The position numbers and the translations under genes were made by a program. From the NCBI GenBank assembly GCA_945861785.1, contig CAMAWD010000002.1:1-64000 (forward strand): 64,000 nucleotides of DNA, given 5' to 3'. This document shows positions 55,462 to 64,000 of this stretch, piece after piece; the first letter of the stretch is position 1, and each line of letters starts with the position of its first letter. Below the pieces are notes generated by a model. It was not told the origin of the DNA and did not search any database. It saw nothing but the letters and a program-made list of their open reading frames with translations. The stretch is from Rhodoferax sp. OV413. GTDB lineage: Bacteria > Pseudomonadota > Gammaproteobacteria > Burkholderiales > Burkholderiaceae_C.

Positions 55462-56553
55462 GGGTGAGGCCTTGGTTTTCGGACGTGCAAGAGGCGGGCC
55501 CTGCAGGGCGGAGTGTCCGACGGGCTGCTGGTTCGCCCGACCGTCCGTCAGGCTGCGGCGCCACGTGCGCGGTGCGCCAGTCCAGGCGAACGCAGTCGCG
55601 TAGGGTCCTGGAAGGATTGTCTGCGCGTCGATGGCGGTGACCAGCAGTGTTGCGCCGGTAAATCCAGGCATGCGCAGAAGTCGTGGCTCGATGCTGGACA
55701 GCAGTTGCCCGATACCGACGAACCACGGTGCGATTGCCGGAGCAGACTTCGACTCGAAGCGTGCGTGGCGCGCGAGCCATTTCTGGACCGATGGATGGTG
55801 GTGCACAGCGTGGTCGTGCGTCAGGACAAGAGCCCTCAGGCCATCGGGTGTTTCGCGGGCGATGCGTCGTAGAAACTTCAGCCACGGCATATGCGACGAA
55901 GCCTCGGAAGCCTCGGAAAAGTTTTGCCCGTCCAATGCATGGATGCGCGACAGCAGGGTCGTCGTGTTAAGGGGGGGCATACCGTGTTCCTCTGCCTGTG
56001 AAACGGCTTCGGGTTCCTCGTCCGGCGGCACGGCCGGGCGACACAGGACCAGGGCCCGCAAGGTCCGCGACAGGTACACCCCGGCGATGCCTTCGATACC
56101 ATCTAGGTGCAACCACTCCTGGCCCAGGTCGACGCTTGCCGCCGCCTGGGGATTCGATTGGCGCGCCCGCAAGTGGCGAGATACGCTGGCCGGACTGATA
56201 CCCATCTCTGCCGCCAGGATCCTCGTACTACGGTGTGGCGCCCGGTCGGAAATCGGCTGGGCCGCCAAATGAACAAGGCGTTGGACGTCCACCCGGGGTG
56301 CGGGCGCGCCACGCGGAAGGTCGTGTTCGATGCCAGCGAGGCGCGATTGCATGTAGCGCTCGCGCCAGCGTGCTACCTGCACACGGCCCACACCCAGTTC
56401 TTGTGCAACGTCCTTGTTCTGGATGCCCTGCGCGGCCAGCAAAACGATGCGTGCGCGTTGCGCGAGCCGCGGGTTGTCGGACGTGGGCTGGGCAAGCCGA
56501 ACGAGTTCTGCCTGTTCTTCCCTGGTCAATACGATTTCAGGTGCCACACGCAT
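55462..56553 (-). pseudogene. IS630-type transposase, catalytically degraded, in frame with TetR
   Basis: About 364 codons. The N-terminal part is intact: LTREEQAELVRLAQ, QRARIVLLAAQGIQNKDVAQ (HTH) and THRSTRILAAEMGISPASVSR-like RILAAEMGISPASVSRHLRAR are classic IS630. The later RNase-H-like part is recognisable but broken. The VLCVDEKSQ block reads LCRPAVPPDE, the DN of the second catalytic block reads LTHDHAVHHHPSV, and the SWLNQVE glutamate block has become PWFVGIGQLL. There is no stop or frameshift over 1,090 bases. It is either a decayed insertion sequence or a domesticated DNA-binding domain; recombinase activity is excluded by the missing acidic triad. Confidence 0.7.
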
Positions 56554-56603
56554 CAGATTGGTCCCATCTTGGTCCGGAGTTCATTTTTCTTGGGTGCCCA
56601 GTC

Positions 56604-56690
56604 GCCACATAAGTTTCATCAAGAGCGATCACTTCCATTGCCATTTGTCGCGCTGCTACACGGTTCCCAAGGCCCACATAAGTTCTATCC
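56604..56690. repeat. Two direct copies of (G)CCACATAAGTT
   Basis: Copy A starts at 56604 (GCCACATAAGTTTCATC), copy B at 56672 (GCCCACATAAGTTCTATCC), 68 bases apart. The duplicated box next to a transposase remnant is reminiscent of multiple terminal repeats at insertion-sequence ends (as in IS21-like elements), but this is only a resemblance. Confidence 0.45.
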
Positions 56691-57053
56691 ATGGCATTGC
56701 CTGCAAAATTTCGGTGGCCAATAGTGGGTCTTGAAACAGGGTTGCGTCCGCGACCTGCGATGGTAGGGGGCAATCAAAAGTCTATCCCATGGCGGTCGGA
56801 CGGGCTTTTGGCGGCACAGCCCCGGTGTCTTTGCCGCCCCTTTCAGCAAGCCCTTTGCCAATCGAATTCAATGTGCATTCCGGCATTTTTCGGGCATTCC
56901 TCTGGTGTGTCGCGTCACTGTCAGTGCGTTGCTTTTGTGGCATGGGTGTAGTGTTGCGCGCAAGGTACCCGAGTCATGGGGCCTCATGCCATGGCGCACG
57001 GGGCATTCATTCATTGGGACATATGCGGGAAAACACTTACCTTTAAGGCTCTA

Positions 57054-57078
57054 ATTCTACTTGTTAGTACAATAGAAT
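57054..57078. promoter_or_regulatory. Candidate TetR operator overlapping a -10 box
   Basis: ATTCTA at 57054-57059 and TAGAAT at 57073-57078 form six-base inverted arms with a 13-base spacer. TACAAT at 57068-57073 matches the -10 consensus in five of six bases; no good -35 is seen. The location, between the divergent TetR and the ABC receptor gene, suits repression by TetR. Confidence 0.45.
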
Positions 57079-57147
57079 TTCGGGTCGGAAGCCGTTAGAA
57101 AGCCAAGTGGCGACGGTGACCGACCAACCATGAAAGGAATCTGTCCG

Positions 57148-58788
57148 ATGCTCTCCCGCAATATGATCAATTCGCCCTGCGCCAGCGCAGGCACCATGGT
57201 TGACGCCGTTCAGCCTTCTCGCAGGATCTTGGGCGCACTGCGCACAAGGCTCCGGCGATTGGCCCTGGCCACAGCTGCTGCGCTGTCCCTGGCCGGAGCG
57301 ATGGCTGTTGGTGTCCCCGCTGTCGCGCTCGCCGCACACCCGAATATCACCGCAGCGATATCCGTCGATGTCTTCTCCACCGACCCGACCAAGTTCTTTG
57401 CCGCCAACGATTACCTGTTGATGTCCAACGTCTACGAGAGCCTGTACGGACACGACGAAAAAGGCAACCTGGTGCCGACGCTCGCCACCGGCGTCGAGAT
57501 CAAGGACGACGGCCTGACCTACGAGTTCACGCTGCGCCCCAATGTCAAGTTCCACAATGGCAACCCGTTCACGGCCGAAGACGTGCGCTTCAGCTGGCAG
57601 AAGGCGATCGACCCGGTGCGCAAGTGGCCGCGTGCCGGCGTGCTGGCTGCCAACATTGCCGACGTCGAGATCGTCGGCCCGCTGAAGGTGCGCATCAAGC
57701 TGAAGAAGCGCGATGCCGGCATGATGGAGAACCTCGATACCAACCTGTTCATGCTGAACAAGAAACACGTGGAGGCAGTGGGCGACACGGTGTTCGGCAA
57801 CAACCCGATGGGTACCGGCCCGTTCGCCTTCAAGGAGCGCAAGATCAAGGAGTACATCGCGCTCGAAGGTTTTGCCGCTTACTGGGGCAAACCACCTGCG
57901 GTATCCAAGCTGATGCTGCGGATCGTCACGGACGAGTCCACCCGCCTGGCACAACTGCAGTCGGGCGAGGTCGACATCGTCGACAACGTGTCGCCATTTC
58001 TGGCGGTGCGCATGAAAGGCGTGCAAACCCTCAAGGTGATCCAGGGGCCGACCTTGCGCAACATGTACATCATGATGAACGCGACCGGCAGGAACGAGCG
58101 CATGAAGAACGAGGAAGTCCGTCGGGCGCTGATGAGCATGGTCGACACCGAGAAACTGACCAAGAGCGTTTACCTCGGGTTCGCCCAGCCAGCCGCGCTG
58201 AACTGCGGCAAGGGTGGCGTCGGTTGCATCGGTACACCAGCGCCGCGCATCGATGCCAAGCAGGCGCGCGAGATGCTGGTCAAGGCCGGTTTCGATTTCT
58301 CCAAGCCGCTTAATTTCTACGGTATGGCGGCCGGCTTCATTCCACAGACCCGCGAGCTGGTGGAGGCGCTGGCCCAGCGCTTTTCCGAGGCTGGTGTGCA
58401 AACCAAGATCACGCTGCTGGAATACGCCGCCTGGGTGCAGGCCGAGATGGACAAAAGCCCGGAGATCGACATGATCTTCTGCATGTTCCCTGACTACAGC
58501 AAGGAACCCAGTGGCCGCTTGCAGCGCGGCATGCGCACCGGCAGCCAGTTCTCGTGGTACGAGGATCCGGTGCTCGACGACATGATCGACAAGATGAATG
58601 ATTTCACCAGCGTGCCGGCACGCGAGAAGCACGTCAGCGGCATCTACCAGCGCATCAACGACAAGGCGGCTATCATTCCGCTTTGGGCCACCGACATGAT
58701 CTACGTGGCACGCAGCGACGTGCAGTGGGTTCCCACGCCGAACGCGACCTGGCCAGTGTTCAAGAACATCGTCAAGAAGGCCAAATGA
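57148..58788 (+). CDS. Peptide/nickel-type ABC transporter substrate-binding protein (SBP family 5)
   Basis: 546-residue periplasmic receptor of the DppA/OppA type. After a long twin-arginine-rich leader (RRILGALRTRLRRLALATAA...) cleaved near ALAAHPN, the family-5 core has YESLYGHDEKGNLVPTLATG, FTLRPNVKFHNGNPFTAEDVRFSW and YWGKPPAVSKL. AAAGGA nine bases upstream supports 57148; the ATG at 57130 would add six residues. Genes for two permeases follow, after a large oxidoreductase gene; ATPase genes are probably beyond the window. Confidence 0.88.
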   Translation: MLSRNMINSPCASAGTMVDAVQPSRRILGALRTRLRRLALATAAALSLAGAMAVGVPAVALAAHPNITAAISVDVFSTDPTKFFAANDYLLMSNVYESLYGHDEKGNLVPTLATGVEIKDDGLTYEFTLRPNVKFHNGNPFTAEDVRFSWQKAIDPVRKWPRAGVLAANIADVEIVGPLKVRIKLKKRDAGMMENLDTNLFMLNKKHVEAVGDTVFGNNPMGTGPFAFKERKIKEYIALEGFAAYWGKPPAVSKLMLRIVTDESTRLAQLQSGEVDIVDNVSPFLAVRMKGVQTLKVIQGPTLRNMYIMMNATGRNERMKNEEVRRALMSMVDTEKLTKSVYLGFAQPAALNCGKGGVGCIGTPAPRIDAKQAREMLVKAGFDFSKPLNFYGMAAGFIPQTRELVEALAQRFSEAGVQTKITLLEYAAWVQAEMDKSPEIDMIFCMFPDYSKEPSGRLQRGMRTGSQFSWYEDPVLDDMIDKMNDFTSVPAREKHVSGIYQRINDKAAIIPLWATDMIYVARSDVQWVPTPNATWPVFKNIVKKAK

Positions 58789-58825
58789 TGCTGCGTCGGG
58801 GTCGTCACCTCATGGTGCGGTTGTC

Positions 58826-61800
58826 ATGACCGAAGTTGCGGTGCGCGGCCCCCACGCGGTACAGCTTGAAGACCGCTACGCGTTGCGCGACGGCGAGGTG
58901 TTCCTCACCGGCTTGCAGTCGATTGTGCGCATTCCGGTCGAGCAAAACCGGCTCGACCAGCGCAACGGCCTCAAGACGGCCACTTTCATCTCGGGTTACC
59001 CCGGCTCCCCGCTCGGGGCGCTCGACCTGGAGCTGCTGCGCCAGAAGAAGCTGCTCGACGCCCATGATGTGAAGTTCGTGCCAGGCCTCAACGAGGAACT
59101 GGCCGCCACGGCGGTGCAGGGCTCCCAGTTGACGTCGATCATGGGCGAGCTCACCCACGATGGCGTGGTGGGCATCTGGTACGGCAAAACGCCCGGTCTG
59201 GACCGCGCCACTGACGCCTTGCGGCATGCCTGCTGCGGTGGTGCGTCAGCCAAGGGCGGGGCATTGGTGCTGGTCGGTGATGACGTGGTTGCCAAGTCGT
59301 CGGCAATTCCCAGCGCGTCCGAGATCGCCATGGCGGAAAAAGGCATGGCTGTGTTCTGCCCGTGCGACCCGCAGGACATCGTCGACCTGGGCTTGCACGG
59401 CATCGCATTGTCGCGTTTCTCCGGCCTGTGGAGCGGCCTCAAGCTCGCTACCAACCTGCTTGACGGCGGCGGCACGGTCGCAGTGCGTATGCAGCAGGTG
59501 CAGCCGGTGATACCCGACAACATGATCGACGGCGTGCCGTTTCAGCATGTCGTGTCGGCGAATTACATGAACAAGGCGAATTCGGCCGAGATCGAGCGCT
59601 CGCTGGTGACCGCCCGGCCGGAGCTGGCGCGCCGGTATGCGCGCGCCAATGGGTTGAACCGGATCGAAGGTGATCCGGCGGCCAGGATTGGTTTTGTCGT
59701 TGCCGGCATGCCGTATCTCGACCTGCACCAGGCGCTGGCGACACTGGGCATCGATGCTGCAGGGCTGGCGTCGTCTGGCATCCGCGTGCTGAAGCTCGGG
59801 CTGGTCTCTCCGCTGGAGCCGCAGATCGTGCTGGAATTTGCAGCCGGTCTGGACGAGATCGTGGTGGTGGAGGAGAAGCGCGCATTCATCGAACTCGCGA
59901 TCAAGGATCTTTTCTACGGCCGGCCGAACGCGCCCGCCGTGTACGGCAAACGGGCCCCCGACGGGTCCGAGCTGGTCCGACCCAACGCCGACCTGCCACC
60001 GGGCGTGATAGCGGCCGCCATCGCGCCACGTATCCTCGCGCACCTGGACATTCCGTCGGTCCGCGCCTGGGTCGAGCGGCGCCAGGCGCCCGCACGCGCC
60101 ACCATCGCGCTGCTGCCACTGGTCAATCGCACACCGTATTTTTGCTCCGGATGTCCGCATAACCGCTCCACCGTGGTGCCTGAAGGCTCCCTGGTGGGAG
60201 TCGGTATCGGTTGTTCGGCGCTGGCAGTGGCTCGGCCCGAGGCAAAGGTCGGCGCCAACATCGGCCTGTGCCAGATGGGGGGAGAGGGCCAGATGTGGGT
60301 CGGCATGGCACCCTACGTACGCCAGAAACACTTCGTGCAGAACCTGGGTGACGGCACCTACCACCACTCCGGCAGCCTGGCCATCCGCGCCAGCATCGCC
60401 GCCGGCTCCAACATCACCTACAAGTTGCTCGTCAATGGCTCGGTGGCCATGACCGGCGGCCAGAATGTGGTCGGCGGCAAGGGCGTACCGCAACTGGTCG
60501 ACGAGTTGATCGCCGAGGGCGTGGCCCGGATCATCGTCACCACCAACGACCCGGCGCGCTACCGTGGCGTGCGCCTCGCCAAAGGGGTCGACTTGCGCCA
60601 CCGCGACCGGCTCGACGAAGCCCAGCGTGAATTGGCAGCGATCAAGGGCGTGACCGTCCTGATCCACGACCAGCCCTGTGCGACCGAACTGCGGCGCAAG
60701 CGCAAGCGCAAGCTGGCGGTCGAGCCGACCCAGCGCCTGTTCATCAACGAACGTGTCTGCGAAGGCTGCGGCGATTGCGGCGACAAGTCCAACTGCCTGT
60801 CGGTGCAGCCGACGCAGACTGAATTCGGGCGCAAGACGCGGATTCACCAGGCATCCTGCAACAAGGATTACTCCTGCGTGCTGGGTGATTGCCCGTCGTT
60901 TGTGCTCGTCACACCGGGCGCACGCCGCGCCAACGGCAACGCGAGCGAAGCACTGGCCAGCGACAGCCTGCCAGCACCGGTGCAGAAGGTCGCGCCGGAC
61001 GGCTTCAATATGCGCATCACCGGCATCGGTGGCACCGGTGTGGTCACCACCGCGCAGATTATCTCGACTGCGGCCACCATGGCGGGCATGCACATTCGTG
61101 CCTTCGACCAGCTCGGCATGTCGCAAAAGGGTGGTGCCGTGGTCTCGGACATCAAGTTCTCGCCGCATCCCTTTGTCGGTGCGAACAAGGTCGAGCCCGG
61201 CGAGTGCGACTTGTACCTCGGCTGCGATTTGCTGGTGGCGGCCAACGACGTCAACCTGTCCGCCGCATCGCCAGGCCGCACCATCGCGATTGTGTCGACG
61301 GCGCAGGTGCCCACGGGAGCGATGGTCACCAACGTGGCCATGGCCTACCCGGACGTCGACGCGACGCTCGAACGCATCAAAGTCGTGACCCGGGCCGCCG
61401 AAAGCGCATTCTCCGATGCGCGCGAGACCATGCTCGCGCTGTTCGACGACGACCAGTTTGCCAACATCTTCCTGGTCGGTATGGCGGTGCAGGCCGGTGC
61501 GCTGCCGATCGACCCGGCACTGGTCGAGAAGGCGATCGAACTCAATGGCGTGGCCGTAGAGCGCAATATCCAGGCTTTCCGCCGTGGACGGCAGTGCATT
61601 GCCGCACCCGAGGCGCTCAAGGCGGCGCTTCCCGCCGCAGCGAACAAACCCGACGCGCCTTCTGCCGAAGCCCGGGTGATCAGCGCGGTCGTCGATTGCG
61701 CTGGCGACCAGCCGCTGGCCGCGATCGTGCTGCACCGCGTCGGCGAACTCATCGCCTACCAGAACGCCGCCTATGCGCGACGTTATGCGCTGTCAGTCGA

Positions 61801-62359
61801 GCAATGCCGCGCGCGCGAATTGGCGGGGATCGGAGCGTCTGGCCCGATCACGCTGGCGTTTGCACGCAACCTCTACAAGCTGATGGCGTACAAGGACGAA
61901 TACGAAGTGGCGCGCTTGTCGGTGGACCCGGCTTTCGAGCGCACGCTCGAAAGAGACTTCGGCGTCGGCGCGCGCTACGCCTTCCAGCTGCATCCGCCGG
62001 TCCTGGCCGCCCTGGGCCTCAAGAACAAGATCAGCCTGGGTAGCTGGATCAAGCCAGGCCTGAAACTGCTGGCCGCCGTGCGCGGCGTGCGGGGCACCTG
62101 GATCGACCCATTCGGTCGCGATGCGGTGCGCCGCATCGAGCGCGCGCTGATCGATGAATACGCGCAGGCCATGGCCTTGGCCATGCAGGGCCTGAGCCCG
62201 GCCAACGCGGCACAGGTCAGCCAGCTTGCCGCACTGCCCGACGTTGTGCGCGGTTATGGCGAGGTCAAGCTCGCGAACGTGGCGAAATTTCGCGCCCAGC
62301 TCGCCGCCTTGCTGTCTGCGCTAAGCGGGCGCGCCGGTCGCTCGGAGGTGTCGCCGTGA
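58826..62359 (+). CDS. Indolepyruvate ferredoxin oxidoreductase, fused large form
   Basis: 1177-residue cytoplasmic thiamine-dependent 2-keto acid:ferredoxin oxidoreductase that decarboxylates aryl or branched 2-oxo acids to acyl-CoA. The N-terminal half has FISGYPGSPLGALD and ELTHDGVVGIWYGKTPGLDR. The TPP-binding part contains GEGQMWVGMAPY and the NGSVAMTGGQNV segment. A ferredoxin-like region has CEGCGDCGDKSNC and CSCVLGDCPSF-like CVLGDCPSF cysteines. The gamma domain begins near residue 730 (ITGIGGTGVVTTAQII). It lies between ABC receptor and permease genes, which is unusual. Confidence 0.92.
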   Translation: MTEVAVRGPHAVQLEDRYALRDGEVFLTGLQSIVRIPVEQNRLDQRNGLKTATFISGYPGSPLGALDLELLRQKKLLDAHDVKFVPGLNEELAATAVQGSQLTSIMGELTHDGVVGIWYGKTPGLDRATDALRHACCGGASAKGGALVLVGDDVVAKSSAIPSASEIAMAEKGMAVFCPCDPQDIVDLGLHGIALSRFSGLWSGLKLATNLLDGGGTVAVRMQQVQPVIPDNMIDGVPFQHVVSANYMNKANSAEIERSLVTARPELARRYARANGLNRIEGDPAARIGFVVAGMPYLDLHQALATLGIDAAGLASSGIRVLKLGLVSPLEPQIVLEFAAGLDEIVVVEEKRAFIELAIKDLFYGRPNAPAVYGKRAPDGSELVRPNADLPPGVIAAAIAPRILAHLDIPSVRAWVERRQAPARATIALLPLVNRTPYFCSGCPHNRSTVVPEGSLVGVGIGCSALAVARPEAKVGANIGLCQMGGEGQMWVGMAPYVRQKHFVQNLGDGTYHHSGSLAIRASIAAGSNITYKLLVNGSVAMTGGQNVVGGKGVPQLVDELIAEGVARIIVTTNDPARYRGVRLAKGVDLRHRDRLDEAQRELAAIKGVTVLIHDQPCATELRRKRKRKLAVEPTQRLFINERVCEGCGDCGDKSNCLSVQPTQTEFGRKTRIHQASCNKDYSCVLGDCPSFVLVTPGARRANGNASEALASDSLPAPVQKVAPDGFNMRITGIGGTGVVTTAQIISTAATMAGMHIRAFDQLGMSQKGGAVVSDIKFSPHPFVGANKVEPGECDLYLGCDLLVAANDVNLSAASPGRTIAIVSTAQVPTGAMVTNVAMAYPDVDATLERIKVVTRAAESAFSDARETMLALFDDDQFANIFLVGMAVQAGALPIDPALVEKAIELNGVAVERNIQAFRRGRQCIAAPEALKAALPAAANKPDAPSAEARVISAVVDCAGDQPLAAIVLHRVGELIAYQNAAYARRYALSVEQCRARELAGIGASGPITLAFARNLYKLMAYKDEYEVARLSVDPAFERTLERDFGVGARYAFQLHPPVLAALGLKNKISLGSWIKPGLKLLAAVRGVRGTWIDPFGRDAVRRIERALIDEYAQAMALAMQGLSPANAAQVSQLAALPDVVRGYGEVKLANVAKFRAQLAALLSALSGRAGRSEVSP

Positions 62360-62386
62360 CAACGCACCGCGTCGCGGCCCACTGAC

Positions 62387-63301
62387 ATGCCGATCTTCAT
62401 CCTGCGCCGCGGCGCGGAGGCGTTTGTCACCTTGTTCGTGCTGACCATCGTCATCTTCGCGCTGGCGCGCCTGGCCGGCGACCCGGTCCCGTTGGTGCTG
62501 GGCATGGAGGCAACCAAGGCTGACATCGAGTTCTACCGCCGTCAGTACGGACTCGACAAGCCACTGGTGATGCAGTACCTGACCTTCCTGGGCAACATCA
62601 GCCAGGGCGATTTCGGCGTCTCGTTTCGCTACCGCGTGCCGGCCATCGACCTGATCCTGCCGGCATTGTGGGCCACCTTCAAGCTGGTCAGCGTGGCGAT
62701 GTTGCTGGCGGTGGCAGTCGGTGTGCCGCTGGGTGTTCTCGGCGCGGTCAAACCGCGCGGACTGTTGTCGCGCATGGTTGGCTGGTATGCGGCGGCCGGT
62801 GAATCCATACCCAGCTTCTGGTTCGCGCTGGTCTTGATGCTGGTGTTTGCGGTCACGCTGGGCGTGCTGCCGTCCTCCGGCTACGGCACCTGGCGGCACT
62901 TCGTGCTGCCAGTGTGCACACTGGCCCTGTTCTCGTCAGCGTCGCTGGCGGCATTGACACGCGCCAACATGGTCAGCGTACTGCAAAGCGATTTCGTCAA
63001 GATGGAGCGCAACCTGGGCATGCCCGAGCACCTGATCATCTTCAAGCATGCGCTGCGCAACGCCTCGCTGCCGATCATCACTTTCCTGGGGCTGCAATTC
63101 GGCGTGTTGCTGGGCGGTGCAGTTGTGACGGAGCGGGTGTTTGCCTGGCCCGGCATCGGACAGGTGCTGGTGGAGGCCATCTTCACACGTGACTACCCGA
63201 TCATCCAGGCTGGGGTGCTGGTCACCGCGTTCTGCTTCATGATCATCAACCTGGTGGTGGACGGCATGGTGGGTGTTCTGGATCCGAGGGTACGCCAATG
63301 A
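62387..63301 (+). CDS. Peptide-type ABC transporter permease (DppB family)
   Basis: 304-residue inner membrane permease with about six helices. The N-terminus IFILRRGAEAFVTLFVLTIVIF and the long loop with YGLDKPLVMQYLTFLGNISQGDFG are typical of DppB/OppB. The EAA-like motif region is ALRNASLPIITFLGLQFGVLLGGAVVTERVFAWPGIG. It starts 27 bases after the oxidoreductase gene and overlaps the next permease gene by four bases. Confidence 0.93.
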   Translation: MPIFILRRGAEAFVTLFVLTIVIFALARLAGDPVPLVLGMEATKADIEFYRRQYGLDKPLVMQYLTFLGNISQGDFGVSFRYRVPAIDLILPALWATFKLVSVAMLLAVAVGVPLGVLGAVKPRGLLSRMVGWYAAAGESIPSFWFALVLMLVFAVTLGVLPSSGYGTWRHFVLPVCTLALFSSASLAALTRANMVSVLQSDFVKMERNLGMPEHLIIFKHALRNASLPIITFLGLQFGVLLGGAVVTERVFAWPGIGQVLVEAIFTRDYPIIQAGVLVTAFCFMIINLVVDGMVGVLDPRVRQ

Positions 63302-64000
63302 CCGGCCCAGACGCGTCGCCTGTGCGCCCATCGTCGGGCTGGGGGCGTCGTTGCGCGGGATGGATCGCCGCGCTTGCGGGCAAGGCAGGGCCACCCAAGC
63401 TGGCCACCCTGATGTGCCTGCTGCTGGTCATTGCGGCTGTTTTCGGCACTTCAGTCACGCCGTATTCCGAGACCACAATCGACTTCGAAGCCGTCATGAC
63501 CCCGCCGTTCTGGGAAACCGATGGCACCTGGCGCCATCCGTTCGGCACCGACCAACTCGGGCGCGACATCCTGAGCCGGTTGGTGGCCGGCGCCCAGGTG
63601 TCCATGATGGTGGCTATCGCCGCAGTGCTGGTCGGTGGCACGCTGGGCACGCTGATCGGGCTGATTGCCGGCTACTTTGGCGGCGTGATCGGTGCCGTGT
63701 TGTCGCGCTTGACCGAGGCCTTTCTGGCCCTGCCGTTCATCCTGATGGCCCTGGCGCTGGTGGCAGCCTTCGGCCCCGGCCTCTCCAACATCATCATCGT
63801 GATGGTGCTGACCAACTGGGCGCGTTACGCGCGGCTTGTGCGCAGCGAGGTGCTCGGCATCAAGGAGCGCGATTTTGTGCTGCTGGCCCGCATCGCCGGG
63901 GTTTCCCGGTTTCGCATTGCCGTGCGCCATGTGCTGCCGAATGCGGTCAACTCGGTGGCTATCCTTGCGATCCTGGATGTCGGGCGCGCCATGATGCTGG
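63298..64000 (+). CDS. Peptide-type ABC transporter permease (DppC family), truncated by window end
   Basis: The reading frame from the ATG at 63298 runs past the end of the window, giving at least 234 residues. It shows the N-terminal helix (LATLMCLLLVIAAVFG), the DppC signature HPFGTDQLGRDILSRLVAGA, and the start of the EAA loop (ERDFVLLARIAGVSRFRIA, RHVLPNAVNS). The ATGA overlap with DppB indicates coupling. ATPase subunit genes are expected just downstream. Confidence 0.92.
   Translation, partial: MTGPDASPVRPSSGWGRRCAGWIAALAGKAGPPKLATLMCLLLVIAAVFGTSVTPYSETTIDFEAVMTPPFWETDGTWRHPFGTDQLGRDILSRLVAGAQVSMMVAIAAVLVGGTLGTLIGLIAGYFGGVIGAVLSRLTEAFLALPFILMALALVAAFGPGLSNIIIVMVLTNWARYARLVRSEVLGIKERDFVLLARIAGVSRFRIAVRHVLPNAVNSVAILAILDVGRAMML

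Larger units (their letters stand above)
56554..57129. other. Intergenic region with IS-end-like repeats and promoter
   Basis: 576 bases between the transposase remnant and the ABC operon. The first 140 bases hold an imperfect duplicated GCCACATAAGTT element, listed separately. The 3' part is relatively AT-rich and contains a probable operator and -10 box. No real gene is visible; short frames inside do not resemble proteins. Confidence 0.6.

Noticed and set aside
59246-61735. 829-codon frame antisense to indolepyruvate ferredoxin oxidoreductase
   Set aside because: Histidine- and glutamine-rich shadow typical of antisense GC-rich frames; the sense strand has clear cofactor motifs.

Overview
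The window reads as chromosomal DNA of a GC-rich betaproteobacterium, most likely Burkholderiales of Comamonadaceae type. The strongest evidence is the first 17 kb, which carries ndk-rlmN-pilW-rodZ-ispG-hisS-(YfgM-like)-bamB-der-hfq-hflX-hflK-hflC-(DUF2065)-hisZ-purA in the order familiar from that group. A pairing of hisS with a separate hisZ, CYP153-type fatty-acid/alkane chemistry, a Bug-type solute receptor and TRAP transport all fit this assignment. The family-level name is an inference. No rRNA, tRNA, CRISPR array or phage structural gene was seen.

Layout. (1) 0.2-18.8 kb, plus strand: housekeeping genes packed with ATGA stop/start overlaps (nucleotide balance, 23S/tRNA-related enzymes, isoprenoid precursor, outer membrane assembly, ribosome GTPases, Hfq, FtsH-regulating HflKC, histidine and purine synthesis), then a phosphoribosyltransferase, a cystathionine beta-lyase and a DUF2189 membrane protein. 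(2) 18.9-25.7 kb: mixed strands, with mnmH, a Tat-exported SGNH esterase divergent from a LolD/YbbA-like ATPase, rlmB, an aldo/keto reductase, a split chromate-transporter pair and an HD-GYP protein. (3) 26.2-33.6 kb: a complete TRAP transporter (receptor, small and large membrane subunits), a crushed wax-ester-synthase remnant, an MscS channel, a GST, a DUF1145 protein and an SDR. (4) 33.7-43.4 kb: a lipid module with an acyl-CoA synthetase, a CYP153-like P450 with its own 2Fe-2S ferredoxin, a FadB/J-type bifunctional enzyme, a thiolase and an acyl-CoA dehydrogenase. It is interrupted by a two-gene islet (monooxygenase-like protein plus TMEM175-type channel) bracketed by two copies of a REP-like palindrome.

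(5) 43.4-50.0 kb: a truncated MtfA remnant, a CBS protein, a class II aldolase, and a MarR-controlled tripartite drug-efflux operon (outer membrane factor, EmrA-like adaptor, EmrB-like pump) with a perfect palindrome in front of marR. (6) 50.1-54.8 kb: PhoD-like phosphatase and M81 (MlrC) peptidase translated with overlap, a divergent Bug receptor and a TIM-barrel isomerase. (7) 54.8-64.0 kb: a TetR regulator whose reading frame is continuous with a catalytically degraded IS630-type transposase, then a divergent operon with a peptide-type ABC receptor, a giant indolepyruvate ferredoxin oxidoreductase and two permeases; the last permease runs off the window.

No unmistakably new defence or biosynthetic system is evident. 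The items most worth a second look are the IS630-TetR continuous frame facing the ABC/oxidoreductase operon, the REP-bracketed islet at 35.6-37.0 kb, and two gene remnants (wax ester synthase, MtfA) that mark deletion or rearrangement junctions. The first 20 bases are a pure G run and probably a sequencing or assembly artefact.
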